From Cymbidium sinense (Eukaryota > Streptophyta > Magnoliopsida > Asparagales > Orchidaceae), in NCBI GenBank assembly GCA_021442155.1, contig CM038222.1, positions 24,972,148 through 25,036,147 of the forward strand: DNA of 64,000 bases, given 5' to 3'. The translations under genes and the position numbers were made by a program. The first letter of the stretch is position 1; each line of letters begins with the position of its first letter. The notes under the pieces are model-generated. The model had not been told where the DNA came from. It did no database searches and saw only the letters and a list, made by a program, of their open reading frames with translations. This document shows positions 48,377 through 60,800 of this stretch, one piece after another.

Positions 48377-48801
48377 AATAATGGGAAGAACCTTGATGGT
48401 AGGAACATCAACATCAACTAGGCTGAGTCTAGATTTGGCGATGTAGGTGATGGTGGAGGCGACGGATATCATAGTCATGGTGGGGAATCTAGAGGTGCTG
48501 GTGGATATGGAAGTGTCGGAGTAGTGGTGGTTATGGAGGAGGGAGGAGGGATAGATGTTACAATAATGGTGGTCATGGAGGCGGTCGAGAATATGATGGC
48601 AGATCACACTTACTCAAGGTGGTGGTAGTGGTTACGATGGGAACTGGAGAAACTAAAGAACAGTCGATTCGATATGCTGCTTGTGGAACTATATTTAGAG
48701 TAGAGGTAGTTCTGGTTATCTAGGGTTATTGATTTACTCTATGCATGTTCATTTTGTTCTCTGTTAAAAAACCTTGGTTGGTGAAACCTACAAAAGCCAA
48801 A
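48377..48801 (+). pseudogene. GR-RBP 3' fragment, copy 9
   Basis: The sense frame begins NNGKNLDGRNI, then INXAES with the shared TAG at X, and SRFGDVGDGGGDGYHS, and shifts frame in the Gly-rich part. In the 3' UTR, ATGTTCATTTTGTTCTCTGT joins two normally distant parts, deleting the ATCTATGTCATCACTTG section, and the TTGGTTGGTGAAACC segment now follows the A run. A small internal rearrangement is therefore visible. Confidence 0.8.
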
Positions 48802-48908
48802 GCACAAACTCTAAACCTAAAACCTAAACCCTAAACCCTAAAACCATAAACCTAAACACTAAACCATAAACCTAAACATAAACCCTAAACCTAAAACTAA
48901 ACCATAAA
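48802..48908 (+). repeat. Telomere-like spacer
   Basis: About 107 bp of degenerate CCTAAA/CATAAAC repeat lies between GR-RBP copy 9 and the second gypsy-associated copy. Confidence 0.8.
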
Positions 48909-51900
48909 CACAGTTGACCTCACTTTTGGGTGAGATCTCAACTTCCTTATCATAGATCTAAGACTCTGATAGACATAAAGAGTTCCTTAGTCTTAAGACA
49001 CTTGTAGTGATTAGGTGAAAACTTAACCTAACCCTAGAGACTTAGAAGAGTTAGCCATAGGGGTAGGTTGTCCCTTAAAGATTTAGGAGAACTTCCCTAC
49101 CCTATAGCCCAAACCAAATCCTTGCTTCATTCTTCCAAATCAAAACTTAAATTTAATTCTAAATTCCAAAATTAAATCCAACTATCAAATGGTTCAAACC
49201 CATGATCAAATTCAAACTCCAAATCCTTTCCTAAGCCCTTTGATTTTATCTTATCGACTTAGCCTTAACCAAATTCAAATCACAATTCAATTGATTTTCT
49301 CAATTATCAAATTCAATCTCAAATCAAATTCTAAATCATAAATCAATTTCAAACTCGAAATGGTTGAAACCCAAATCAAATCAAATTCTGATTTTAGCAC
49401 TTTTTTAAATTCTTGAACTTGGCTAAATAATACCCAAATCAATTCAAAACTTATGGATTTCTCTCATGATTCAAAATTCTTACAATCATAGATCCAAATA
49501 TAAATACAAACTATAATTATCAAACCAAATCCAAGATAACCTAAATCAAACCCAAGTTAGCCCTTTTTGACTTGAAATTTTCATATGAACCAAAATCCAT
49601 ATGGATCCAAATTACTTGCAATTGGATTTATATTTCTACATGAAACCCATTTATCAATATAATTAAACTTGAATCAAGCCATGATCAAGCCAATTAACCC
49701 ATTTAGGTCCACTTGACCCAAAGTGACCTAAAAGACCTTTTCGAGCAAAGTTTTAATTCAACCCAAATTAGATTGAACTAAGCTCATCCAAAGCTCACAC
49801 CATGATCAATAATCATCTTAGGTTAATCAATTATCTTGAATTGGGTTAAACTAAGTCAACCTAGCCTATTGACCAAGTCAACATTTAGCCCAAATGAAAC
49901 CCAAATTAGACAAAATCTACCATAAGTCAAATTGATTGAAACCATTGATACAAACCCATTCCTAACTAATGATTGAACATGAACAAACCCTCACTTGACC
50001 CAACCTAGCCCAATGGACTATTTGACCCAAGTTGACCCAAATTGGCCTAAAAAGCCAAAATAGGGCAAATCACAATCCAACCCAAATTAATTGTAACCAA
50101 TGGCTCAATTTCATTCAAAATCACTTATTGAACTAAATCAAAATCATGATTGAGTCCAATTTGACAAATTTGTCAACTTGACCTAACTTAACTAAAATTG
50201 ACCTAAAGGGTCAAATTAGCCAAAATCCAAATTATTTCCAAATTAAATCAAACCAAAGCCTACAATCATTTTCAATTAGCTAATTGAACTTGACCCAAAC
50301 CTTGGTTTGACCGAATCTGACCAATCAGTCAACTTAAACCAACCTAACCCAATTTGACCTAATAGGTTAAATCAAGCCAAATCAAATCAAATAAACTCCA
50401 AACCACTTGAAATTGGGCTAACCCAATTTTGGCGCATCCCAAATCTGGCCAAACCAAACCCATAGCCAAATGATCATTTTGCCCTTGGGTTTAGGGCATC
50501 CCATGAGATAAGACACATGCTCATTTGGTCATTTTCTCCCTCTGGCCACTTGTCACACAATCATAAGTCCACTTAAGCACCTAGGACCTTGGTTGACCTG
50601 ACCCATAGGTGGCTGGGTCGGCCATGATCCATGGCCAGGTCAAATCACCTCCCCATCCCTATTGGAGCTTTCTAAACAGCCATAGGACTCCCACTACTCC
50701 CTTGATAGCCACCTCCACACAATCACCCAACCAAACTGAGCCACATCATGCACCAAAGGACCTCCACCACCTCAATTTTGGCCAATTGATCAAGAAAAAT
50801 CTAAAGAAGTTATGGCCGTTCGATCCAAGGAATGAGGGGGTATTCCCCGCTCATTCTCACTCAAACTCAAACACTCACACTTGATTCAACTTTAGCAACC
50901 AAGGAGAGAGTTCCTAGAAAAATATGCAAGCCTTCCCACACTCCCAAAAATCCCCATTCTCAGTTTTACACAAAACCAAAATAAGAAAGGCCACCTTCAA
51001 TTCTCATTTGTTCAAGCCCCCACCAAAGTGCAATTAACTTTGGACACACCTTCCTTGGAGCCAAACAAGCGAGAATGAATTGTTTCTCAAGCTTCTCATT
51101 GATCAAGAGATCAAGCCCAGATCCATTACCAAATGATCATCATCGACCATTCCTGTAATCATTGGAGCATCCTTGAATGAAAATAAGTTGGTCTTTTGTG
51201 AAAGAAATTTTAATGTCATGTGATTTCCTCCATTTGATCTTCTTATTATGCTTCCCCGAAGGTGTGGGATCATTTTTATCTCCATCCTAGCTTGGGTTAT
51301 CTTGGATCGAGCAATTATCGATGGACGATAGCCATTGTTTGATGCTTGGGAAGAAATAGATCATGGAATGTCCATCCCCCATGATTGGGATGAATGGTCC
51401 TGATCTAATCACGCTTAGAACCTCTGATTAATTCTTCAAAATCATGAGTTTAATCGTGGTCATCCGATCTTAGATCAGACAGTCCACATAGTTACTGCAT
51501 GAACTGCCATCTGAGTCATCACTTGGATGTGATAACTTAAATAAAAAATCCCATCACGCCACATGGAAAGCACACCTCGTAAGTGTGCCATGTCAGCCGC
51601 CATGTGGCCCGATGGGATTAAGGCTCTAATTAGGGCTAATTAACTAGTTTTTAATCCTAAAATTTCATAAATTCATAACTAATTCTAGAAAAATCCATAA
51701 AAAATATAAACTTAGGCTCATTTTAAAGATAATTTAGAATAAAATCCAAGAAAATAATTATTAATTGATTTTGAGCAGTCTAATTACTCCCTAATTAACC
51801 ATCTAATTAATATCAAACTTTCAGTGCATGTTAAGGGAGATGACCTCTGCCACCCCTATTTTCTAGGATTTTATTGGTCGGTTAATTAGGTAAACCAATG

Positions 51901-52930
51901 GGTTAAGGCTTAATAAGTTTCTTAATATAATTAATGATAATTAAGCAAATGAATATTAAATTAATCAATCAATTAAGCTTATTAACATTTGTTAATCATG
52001 ACGAAGTCTAGAGAAATGGATTGGGACTCCCTCTTATAATCTTTTCTTTAAGTCTTATCTAATCCCTCTTAAATTAATAATTAATTAATAAGATTAATCA
52101 AAAATCCAAATGATACCTGAACTTTAATGAACAAATTGTAAGGATTTAAGGATTGAGACTTAGGCTCCCTTCTTTGTCTCTTTCTCTAAGCCCATCTCAT
52201 TTTGATTAGTTAAGTTGAGTATGGTTTAATTAGTTAATTAATGAACTTAATTAATTTAATTGAATCTATTTCTAAAATTTAATCTTGGGTAGCTCTTTGG
52301 GTGTTCAATAATCCAAAGGGGGAGGTAATGAAATTATGATTAGCTCACATGTGTGAGAATACAATAAAAATAGTTAAGTGAGATCCCTTAAGCTTAATTA
52401 ACTATTAATCATGAGCCAATTGCATTAGGCCCTTTCATTTCTTAGGGGCATTGCAAATTTACTTTCCATGTGGTTGCATATCATATTGGCTCATTATTAA
52501 TTAGTAAATTAGCTTAAGGTGATGTAGGTAAGGGTTAATTAATTGGCTTACTTCATATCTTAACTTAATTAAACCATAAAATCAACTTAAATACTTCTTC
52601 ATTAAATCAAATTAACTCACACATGAGGAATGAGATTAGGATCAGTAAATCTCTTTCATTTCCTAAATCAAATCAAATCAAAATTAAGAAATCTCATTAA
52701 AGGACTTTTATTTAATATGATTATCTTTAGGAATTAATTGGAATGTATGAGATAATGTGCTTATGTTCCTTTATTATTTTCCAATCATGTTAAATGTTGC
52801 TTCCCATGAGTAATCATGCATCATTCCTTTTAAAATTAACTAAATGAAATGGTTTCTTTTATGTCAAATTAGTCTGGACACCCCATGGCTATGATGCTTT
52901 AAGTAGCCCAAAATAGGTCTTACACCTTAT
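48909..52930. repeat. 4.0-kb non-coding gypsy-associated repeat, copy 2
   Basis: This starts at CAGTTGACCTCACTTTTGGG, matching 12228 onward, and stays collinear with copy 1 through the TTGACC-rich stretch (49680-50380), the GC-richer stretch (50530-50900), the TTAATTAA-rich stretch (51600-52560) and AGTCTGGAC near 52870. About 0.2 kb of copy 1 before AGTCTGGAC is absent here. Divergence is considerable with many small indels. Unlike copy 1, no pol sequence adjoins the left edge. Open frames at 50609-50884 and 51103-51285 have no counterpart frame in copy 1 and are not supported. Confidence 0.68.
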
Positions 52931-55860
52931 ACCCCTAGTGCAGAATAATGATGATGTACTCACTTAAAACTTTTATACATGTGAATGTGTATCTAGCTAA
53001 TAGATGTAAAATCCCTCTTTCTATTAAAAAGGTATGCATTCATAATTCAATCAAATGAAATATTTAAATTTCAAACACACTTCTTTGCATTCATCATTCA
53101 AGTATTCTAAAATATAAATTGCATGTATATGAATGCATATGATTTAATCATATGCATGATATACATGATGGAAAGAAATGAATAAACATGTGTTATGTTA
53201 TAACAATTCATTCTAATTAATCTTAAGATGCCTTTCTTATTGAATAAGGTTATTTAGAGTGAACCTAAACTTTGGACTAATTAAAACATATAATATGCTA
53301 TTTACTAAAGGAAATATTTTAATTAACTTGCTTTAGAAGTGACTTAAGGTAGGGATGAAAGAGAGGTTCTGTCTCTTTCTTCTCTTTATAACACTTAGTT
53401 GTTAAGTGTAGACCATATGAAACGAAAGAAAACACTAAGTAAAATCTTTAAATCAATCAAATCACTTAAATAAAAATCAACCACTTTATAAATTAAATCC
53501 CTCACACTTAGTAAATTACAACTTTAAAGCCTAGGACATAACACACAAGCTTTAATTCATGCACAGTAGACTAAGTCACCATTTATACATTTATGTTAGG
53601 GAGGTGTATGGTTTGATATATGCTTGTTTTGTGATGTATTATTGTAGACTGGATGTTAGGGTGCATGTGCGTAGCCTGGATTTTAGGCTGATATTAGCCT
53701 AATCATGGTTTTTGTAAGGGGCTGTGCTTAAGGGGTCGCTAAATATAAATATAAATGTTTTCTGCTATGTAGGTTGCTTAGCCACTAAGCATAACCCAAG
53801 TTAAGATAGGTGGACTTGGTTACCCATGTGTGGGGTGCTAAGTCCAAATTATTCATATAATTGCTTGGGTTGTATGGTGTGTTTAGCCAACATTTATTTT
53901 GCAGGTGTAGTTAGATTTACTTTCCTTCTTTTAGCATAGTTTTGGATTAGGATTAGGATGAGTATTATGAGAGATTAAGATGAGCATTGGTTATAAAACT
54001 AAGTCTTGTGTACCATGTTATGCCTTTGGAGCAAGCATATCCTAATCAATCCAAAAAGAAGGAAGAAATAAAGAAAATTAAATGAAGAAATGGAAGATGA
54101 AGAAATGAAGAAGGAAGAATGAAGAATGAAGAATGAAGACCCCCATAACATTCATCATTTGTAATTGTAATTATTCTCTTATAATCTAGGTTATATAAGG
54201 GTAGAACTCAACAACCAATATTTCTTTTCAGGATGTACGGTGGTACCTGATCGAATCGGGCTTATATTCTTTTGCGATAGCTTTATAAAAATTATTTGAT
54301 GTTTTGTTTAGCTTGTGCATTAGAAAGAGCATGCCTTTACATAGTTTGTTTATGATTGGTGATTGTTGTATGGCCTGGATGCAACTAGGCTCTTAGGATA
54401 AAAATAAAATTTTCATCCCATTAACAACTCATAACTAAACTTTTAAAACAACTCATAATCTCATATAAAAACTTAAGCATTAAATCAAGATAGTAAAATA
54501 TTTAGTAACCCCTTAACTGGATGTTATATGTTTAATATCATGCATAATCATCTTATTTCACTCTTGTTAAGAGAGGGCTTCCATCTTGGCTAGATAAAAT
54601 GGGCTTAACCTTTGAGAGCCTATGATGGAAGAACACCTATTTCCCTTTTTATTTGGCCCACAATCAACTTCTCATGCATTTAGGCAAACAAAATCCTAAA
54701 ACCTGTGTCAAAATAAAGAGTAGTAAATTAATTAAAATTTGATAAGAATTTGCGTTAGATTTAAGTCAGTATTCATACCCCTAATGCTCTAGTCTCTTAG
54801 GGAGTGGGTTTAAGGACTTAGTATTTTTTCTAAATAATAACAACCTACCCATCTCGCAAAAGCATATGACTTTCCTACATGGATTTAAAGCATAGGGTCG
54901 CCACTGGTGATAATTCAAGCATGGTGGTTTACTCTCTCTTGTGGAGGTAAACCATATTACCACTTTCCCCTTAGATTTAGGTCATGCTTTGGCCCTAGCC
55001 AAAGTTCCCTAGATTTAATATTTGAGGTTGTTGTTTCCTTTTACGTGCTACAAGCATAAATCCTCACCTTGGTATTTCCACAATCTTGTATTATGGAATT
55101 ATAAGTCCAAGATTTCTAATAAAATATCAAATCAAATAAATAAATCTCCTCAATTTCAATTATATAAAGCCCAACCATAGGATAGATTGGACTGGTCACT
55201 AGGTTTCCTAGTATCATGAGTATTCCCTACTTATCTCTTTTGGTTTAGATAATAACTCTTCCTTTTTGATCCTTGGAATTTCCACAATCTTGTATTGTGG
55301 AATTATAAGTCCAAGATTTTTAATAAAATATCAAATCAAATAAATAAATCTCCTCAATTTCAATTATATAAAGCCCAACCATAGGATAGATTGGACTGCT
55401 CACTAGGTTTCCTAGTTTCATGAGTATTCCCTACTTATCTCTTTTGGTTTAGATAATAACTCTTCCTTTTTGATCCATCCCACTTGATCTTCTAAAATAC
55501 AACCAATTTATTGATAGTCCTATTTTTGAATTCTTTAGAGACAATAATTGTCTACTTTAATCGAGAGTATTCTTAAGGGATTCATTTTTTAAGATGTAAT
55601 TAACTATTAGGGCTTGCCTCCATAGGGAACTTAATGTTCCCAGTTTAAATAAACCCTGCTTTACTTTTCCATGTAAAGTATGAGAAAAATCTCTGGAATA
55701 TTCGAAGACCCATGATGCCTTAGGAGTCCGTACTAGGTGCACTATTCTTTGATGCCATAGGGTAGTGATTTCTATCTTTCCAGATAGTGCACTATTCTTT
55801 GATGTCATACTCGATCACCTCAAAAATTATATCTTCAGATCTGTGTGTTGTCCCCTCACA
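52931..55860. other. AT-rich unassigned sequence, probably retroelement debris
   Basis: About 2.9 kb contains no recognised domain. Notable points are a GAAGAAATGAAG-type purine-rich stretch (54060-54140), TTATATAAGGGTAGAACTC (54190-54208), which resembles a TATA-box region, and a tandem duplication at 55069-55476. It continues directly from the gypsy-associated repeat and ends at telomere-like repeat near 55885. It may be LTR or leader sequence of another element. The minus frames 54781-54963 and 55557-55808 have no recognisable motif. Confidence 0.5.
55069..55476 (+). repeat. 204-bp near-perfect tandem duplication
   Basis: Units 55069-55272 and 55273-55476 differ at only a few positions (for example TATTATGG/TATTGTGG, GACTGGTC/GACTGCTC, AGTATCATG/AGTTTCATG). 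The low divergence marks a much younger event than the decayed DNA around it. Confidence 0.92.
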
Positions 55861-57955
55861 TATACACATACAAATGAAACGGAAAAGAAACACCGCAAAA
55901 CCCTATACCCTACACCCTAAACCCTAAACCTTAAACCATAAAACCCTAAACCATAAACCCTAAACCCTAAAATATATAACCCTAAACCCCAAACCTTAAA
56001 CACTTAACGTTAACCCTTATAAACCTTGAACTCTAAATTTTAAACATTAAACCCTTAACCCTAAACCTTAAACCATAAACCCTAAACTCAAACCCTAAAC
56101 TAACCTACAACCTAACCTAAACCTAAACTCTAAACTTAAACCTAAACTTAAACTAAATAAACTAAACTTAAACTCAACCCTAAACCTAAACCTAAATCTA
56201 AACTTAAATACTAAACTAAACCTAAACCTAAACCCTAAAACCCTAAACCTTAAAACCCTAAACCCTAAACACTAAACCCTAATATGTAAACCGTAAACCC
56301 TAAACCCTTAAAACCCTAAACCCTAAAAACCCTAAACCCTAAACACTAAACCCTAATATGTGAACCCTAAACCCTAAACCTTAAAACCCTAAACCAAAAA
56401 CCCTAAACTCTAAACCCTAAACCCTAAACTCTAAACCTTAAACCTTAAACCCTAAAACCACAAACCCTAAACACTAAACCCTAAACCATAAACAAAAAAA
56501 ATAAATAAATAAATAAAAAAAATAAAAAAACCCTAAACCATAAACCCTAAAAACTTAAAAACATAAACTAAAACAAAATAAAACCTAAAAAAAAAATAAA
56601 GAAACTGAAACCTAAATAAAATAATAAATTAAAATTAAATAAAAACCTAAACTAAAACCTAAACCTAAACCTAAAACTAAACTTAAACCTAAAAATAAAA
56701 TAAAATAAAAAATATGAACTAAACTAAAATAAAGTAAATAAAAACCTAAACTAAACTAAAAAAAAATAAAGCTCAAAATAAAAAAGACTAAATAAAATAA
56801 AAACTGAACCTAAAATAAACATTAATTAAACCTAAAATAAAATAAAATAAAAATTGAATAAAAACCTAAACCTAAAAAATAAACCTAAAAATAAATAAAA
56901 AATAAAACCTAAACCATAAAGTAAAAAAAGAAACCTAAACCTAAAAGAAAATAAAATAAATAAAAAAAATAAACCTAAGCTAAAATAAACTACACTATAC
57001 TAAATAAAAGCTAAACCTTAATCTAAAATAAACTAAACCTAAACTTAAACATAAACTAAGTAAAATAATATAAAATAAAAATAAACCTAACCTAAACTAA
57101 AAAAGAGCTAAAAATGAACTTAAAATAAAAACCTAAAACCTAAACCTAAAAAAATAAATTAAAAATCTAAACCTAAACCTCAAAATAAAAAATAAAACCT
57201 AAACATAAAAAGTAAAATAAAAATATAATAAACTAATAATAAACCTTAACATAATCTAAACATAATAATACCTAAAAATAAACCTAAAATAAAAACCTAA
57301 AATCTAAACCTAAACTTAAAAATAAAAAATAAAACCTAAACCGAAAAAATAAACTAAAAATAAAACTAAACAAAAAAAATTAACCTAAACCTTAAAAATA
57401 AAGTAAAATAAAAAACCTAAAATAAAATAAATAAACCTAAAATAAATAAACTAAACTAAATAAAAATAAAAATGAACTTAAATAAAAATAAAAAATAAAA
57501 TAAACTATAATAAATAAAAATAAACTAAATAAACTTAAACCTACTAATTTACTTAATTTAAAAAAAATAAATAAATAAACCCTAAATCCTAAACCCTAAA
57601 CTGTAAAAACCCTAAACCCTAAATCCTTCACCCTATACTCTAAACCCTAAATCCTAAACCTTAAACTCTAAACCCTAAACCCTAAATAACCCCAAATCCT
57701 AAAACCCTAAACTCTAAACCCTAAACCCTAAATCCAAACCCTAAACCCTAAAGCCTAAAGCCAAAACCCTAAACTCTAAACCCTAAATACTAAACCTTAA
57801 ACCCTAAAACCTAAACCTAAATTAGCCCTAAACATTAAGCTATCTCTAAACCCTAAACCCTAAACCCTAAACCCTAAAAACCCTAAACCCTAGCCTAAAA
57901 CTAAACCCTAAACCTAAACCTAAGAACCATAAACCCTAAACCCTCACCTACTAGA
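55861..57955 (+). repeat. Telomere-derived satellite, block 8
   Basis: A CCCTAAA patch (55895-56490, including a ~74-bp duplication marked by CCCTAATATGT at about 56277 and 56351) is followed by A-rich satellite, a box at 57540-57559 and another CCCTAAA patch to 57950. No gene is seen. Confidence 0.88.
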
Positions 57956-58372
57956 GTTGGTGGATATGATGGTGGATATGGAGGTGGTGATTATGAGGCA
58001 GATCTGAGGTGGGGACCAAGAGGTGTTGATGGATCTGAGGTCTGTGGTGGTGGTTGGAGGAGAGGTGAGACAGAAGTTACAACCATGGTGGTGAGGGATA
58101 GATCGTGGATATGGTGGCGATCCACACTAAAGGTGAGGTTGGTTCTTATGGGAAATGGAGAAACTGAAGCACGACCGATCTGACCTGCTACTTAAGGAAC
58201 TGTCTTTATAGTAGAGATGGTTACAATTATCTAGGGTTTTTGATTTGCTCTATGCGTGTTCATTTTTTATCTATGTTGTCACTTGTATCTTAGAAAACTT
58301 GGTCTCCTACATGGTTGATAAAATCCAAAAGAAGAAATATTGAATCTGAATTTGTTCTCTATTAAAAAAAAA
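57956..58372 (+). pseudogene. GR-RBP 3' fragment, copy 10
   Basis: The RRM end is missing. The copy begins inside the Gly-rich region (GTTGGTGGATATGATGGTGG) and is scrambled by small indels, then shows ACAACCATGGTGGTG, a changed ORF end (GGAAATGGAGAAACTGAAGC) and a complete 3' UTR to an A run at 58363-58372. It lacks the standard 5' breakpoint and leader, so it is the most rearranged full-tailed copy. Confidence 0.75.
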
Positions 58373-59110
58373 CTTTAAACCCTAAACCCTAAATCCTAAA
58401 TAAAACCTAAACCCTAAACCTTTAACCCTAAAAACCCTAAAAACCCTAAACCATAAACCCTAAACCCTAATCACTAAACCCTAAACCCTAAACTAACCTA
58501 AACCCTAAACTAACCTAAACCCTAAACCCTAAACTAACTTAATTCCTAAACCCTAAATCCTAAATCGTAAGCCCTAAACCCTAAATTATAAAACCCTATA
58601 CCCTAAAATAAAATCCAAACATAAAATAAGAATAAAAAAAACCAAAAATAAAATAAATTAAAAGCTAAAAAAAACCTAAACCTAAAAAATAAATCTAAAA
58701 ATAAAACCTCAAAATAAATAATTAAAAAACCTAAACCCTAAACTTAAAAAAACCTAAACCTAAAATAAATAAAATAAAATAAACCAAAACCTAAACTAAA
58801 ATAAAGAAAATTAAAATCAATAAAACCTAAACCTAAACCTAAACCCCAAATTAAATGAAATAAAATAAAATAAATTAAAAATAAACCTAAACCTAAACTA
58901 AAAAATAACACCTAAAAATAAACTAGAATAAAAACCTAAAACTAAAAATGAAAAATAAAACTGAAACCTCAGAAATAAAAATAAAAATAAACTACAAAAT
59001 AAACCTAAACCTAAACCTAAACCGAAAAAATAAACTAAAATAAAAACCTAAACTAAAATAAATAAACTTAAAATAAATAAACTAAATTAAATAAGAATAA
59101 AAATAAACCT
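58373..59110 (+). repeat. Telomere-derived satellite, block 9
   Basis: A CCCTAAA patch (58375-58600) is followed by A-rich satellite. The last 18 bp (59093-59110, AAGAATAAAAATAAACCT) are the left target-site duplication of the SINE/RTE-like insertion. Confidence 0.88.
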
Positions 59111-59214
59111 ACAACAACAACAACAACAACAACAAGAAGACTTTATGGCACTAAGTGGGGTCGGCTACATGAATCCTACAACTCCATTGTTCCTATTATA
59201 TGTTAAATTCTTAA
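59111..59214 (-). mobile_element. TTG-tailed SINE/RTE-like 3' fragment with 18-bp TSD
   Basis: This 104-bp insertion on the minus strand ends in (TTG)8, seen on + as (CAA)8 at 59112-59135. It is preceded on its own strand by GTAGCCGACCCCACTTAGTG, the familiar 3' end of plant TTG-tailed SINE/RTE-type retroposons. Perfect 18-bp direct repeats AAGAATAAAAATAAACCT flank it at 59093-59110 and 59215-59232. It is 5'-truncated or very short. The target is already degenerate satellite, so this insertion is younger than satellite decay. The exact family name is uncertain. Confidence 0.85.
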
Positions 59215-60800
59215 AAGAATAAAAATAAACCTAAATAAAATATAAAATAAAATAAACTAAAATAAAAATAAATTAAAATAAACTAAATAAACCTAAACTA
59301 CTCATTTACTTAATTTTAAAATAATTTAAATAAAATAAAACCCAAACCCTAAACCCTAAACTATAAACGCTAAACCTACAGCCCTAACCCCTGAATCGTA
59401 AACCCTAAAACCCTTAACCCTAAATCGAAACCCTAAACCCTGAAACCCAAAACCCTTAATCCTACAACCTAAACCCTAAAACTTACAACCTTAAACACTA
59501 AACACTAAACCCCAAACCCTAAACCCAAACCCTAAACCATAAACCTTAAACCCTAAACACCAAAACCATAAAAACCTTAACCTAAACTAAATAAAACCTA
59601 AAAATAAAATAAATAAAAACACCTAACCAAAATTAAATAAAAAAATAAAATTAAACAAAACCTAAACTAAAACCAAAACAAAACCTAAACTAAAACCTAA
59701 ACCTAAACTTAAAAAAATAAAAAAAAACTAAATTAAAAAAAATAAATAAAAACCTAATCTAAACTAAAAAAATAAAATAATCTTAAAAATAAAAAATAAA
59801 AAAGAAAATAAAAATTAATTGTAAAATAAAATTAAAATAAAATAAAAAATAAATAAAAACCTAAACCTAAAAAATAAACCTAAAAAAACCTATAAATAAG
59901 TAAAAAATAAAACCTAAGCCTTAAACTAAAAAAAAAACCTAAACCTAAAATAAATAAATAAAATAAACCTAAACCTAAACTAAAATAAACTAAATAAAAT
60001 TAAATGAAACCTAAACCTAAACTTAAAAAACCTAAACCCTAAACTAAATAAACTAAAAATAAACCTAAACTTAAACTAAAAAAATAAACATAAAATAAAA
60101 GCCTAAAACATAAACCTAAAAAAATAAAATAAAAATCAAAAATTAAATCTAAAAATAATTAATAAAACCTAAACCTAAAATATAATATAAGAAAAATACT
60201 CAACTAAAAAATAAACATAAACCTATACCTAAACATGGTAGATGAACTAAAATAAAAAACCTAAACTAAAATAAATAAACCTAAAATAAATAAACTAAAT
60301 TATATAAAAAATAAACCAAAATAAAAAAAATAAAATAAGATAAAATAAATAAAAAATAAACTAAATAAACATAAACCTATCAGTTTACTTTATTTAAAAA
60401 AAACCCTAAACACTAAACCCTAAATCCTGAATCCTAAACCCTAAACCCAAAACCCTAAACCTAAAATAAATCCTAAACCCAAATCCCTAAACTTACAACC
60501 CTAAACCCTAAACCCTAAATAATAAAAAAATCTTAACATTAAATGCTAAAACTAACCCTAAACCCTAAACCCAAAACTTACAACCCTGAACCCTAAAACC
60601 TAACCCCTAAATCCTAAACCTTAATCCCTTAATCCTTTAAAATTCAAAACCCTGAACCCTAAACCCTAAAAAATCATAAACCCTAAATACTAAATAAAAA
60701 AAAAAAAACCCTAACCCAAAAGGCTAAAAACTAAACCCTAAACCTTAAACCCTAAACCCTAAACCATAAACCCTAAACCTAAACCTAAACCTAAACCCTA
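59215..60800 (+). repeat. Telomere-derived satellite, block 10
   Basis: This begins with the right target-site duplication (59215-59232). Boxes lie at 59297 and 60377, 1080 bp apart. CCCTAAA patches occur at 59340-59570 and 60400-60790. It is the last part with the long-period organisation. Confidence 0.88.

Noticed and set aside
55557..55808. 83-codon minus-strand frame with a repeated HQRIVHL stretch
   Set aside because: The repeat comes from a short duplicated DNA word (GTGCACTATTCTTTGATG); no family is recognised and the surrounding DNA is non-coding debris.
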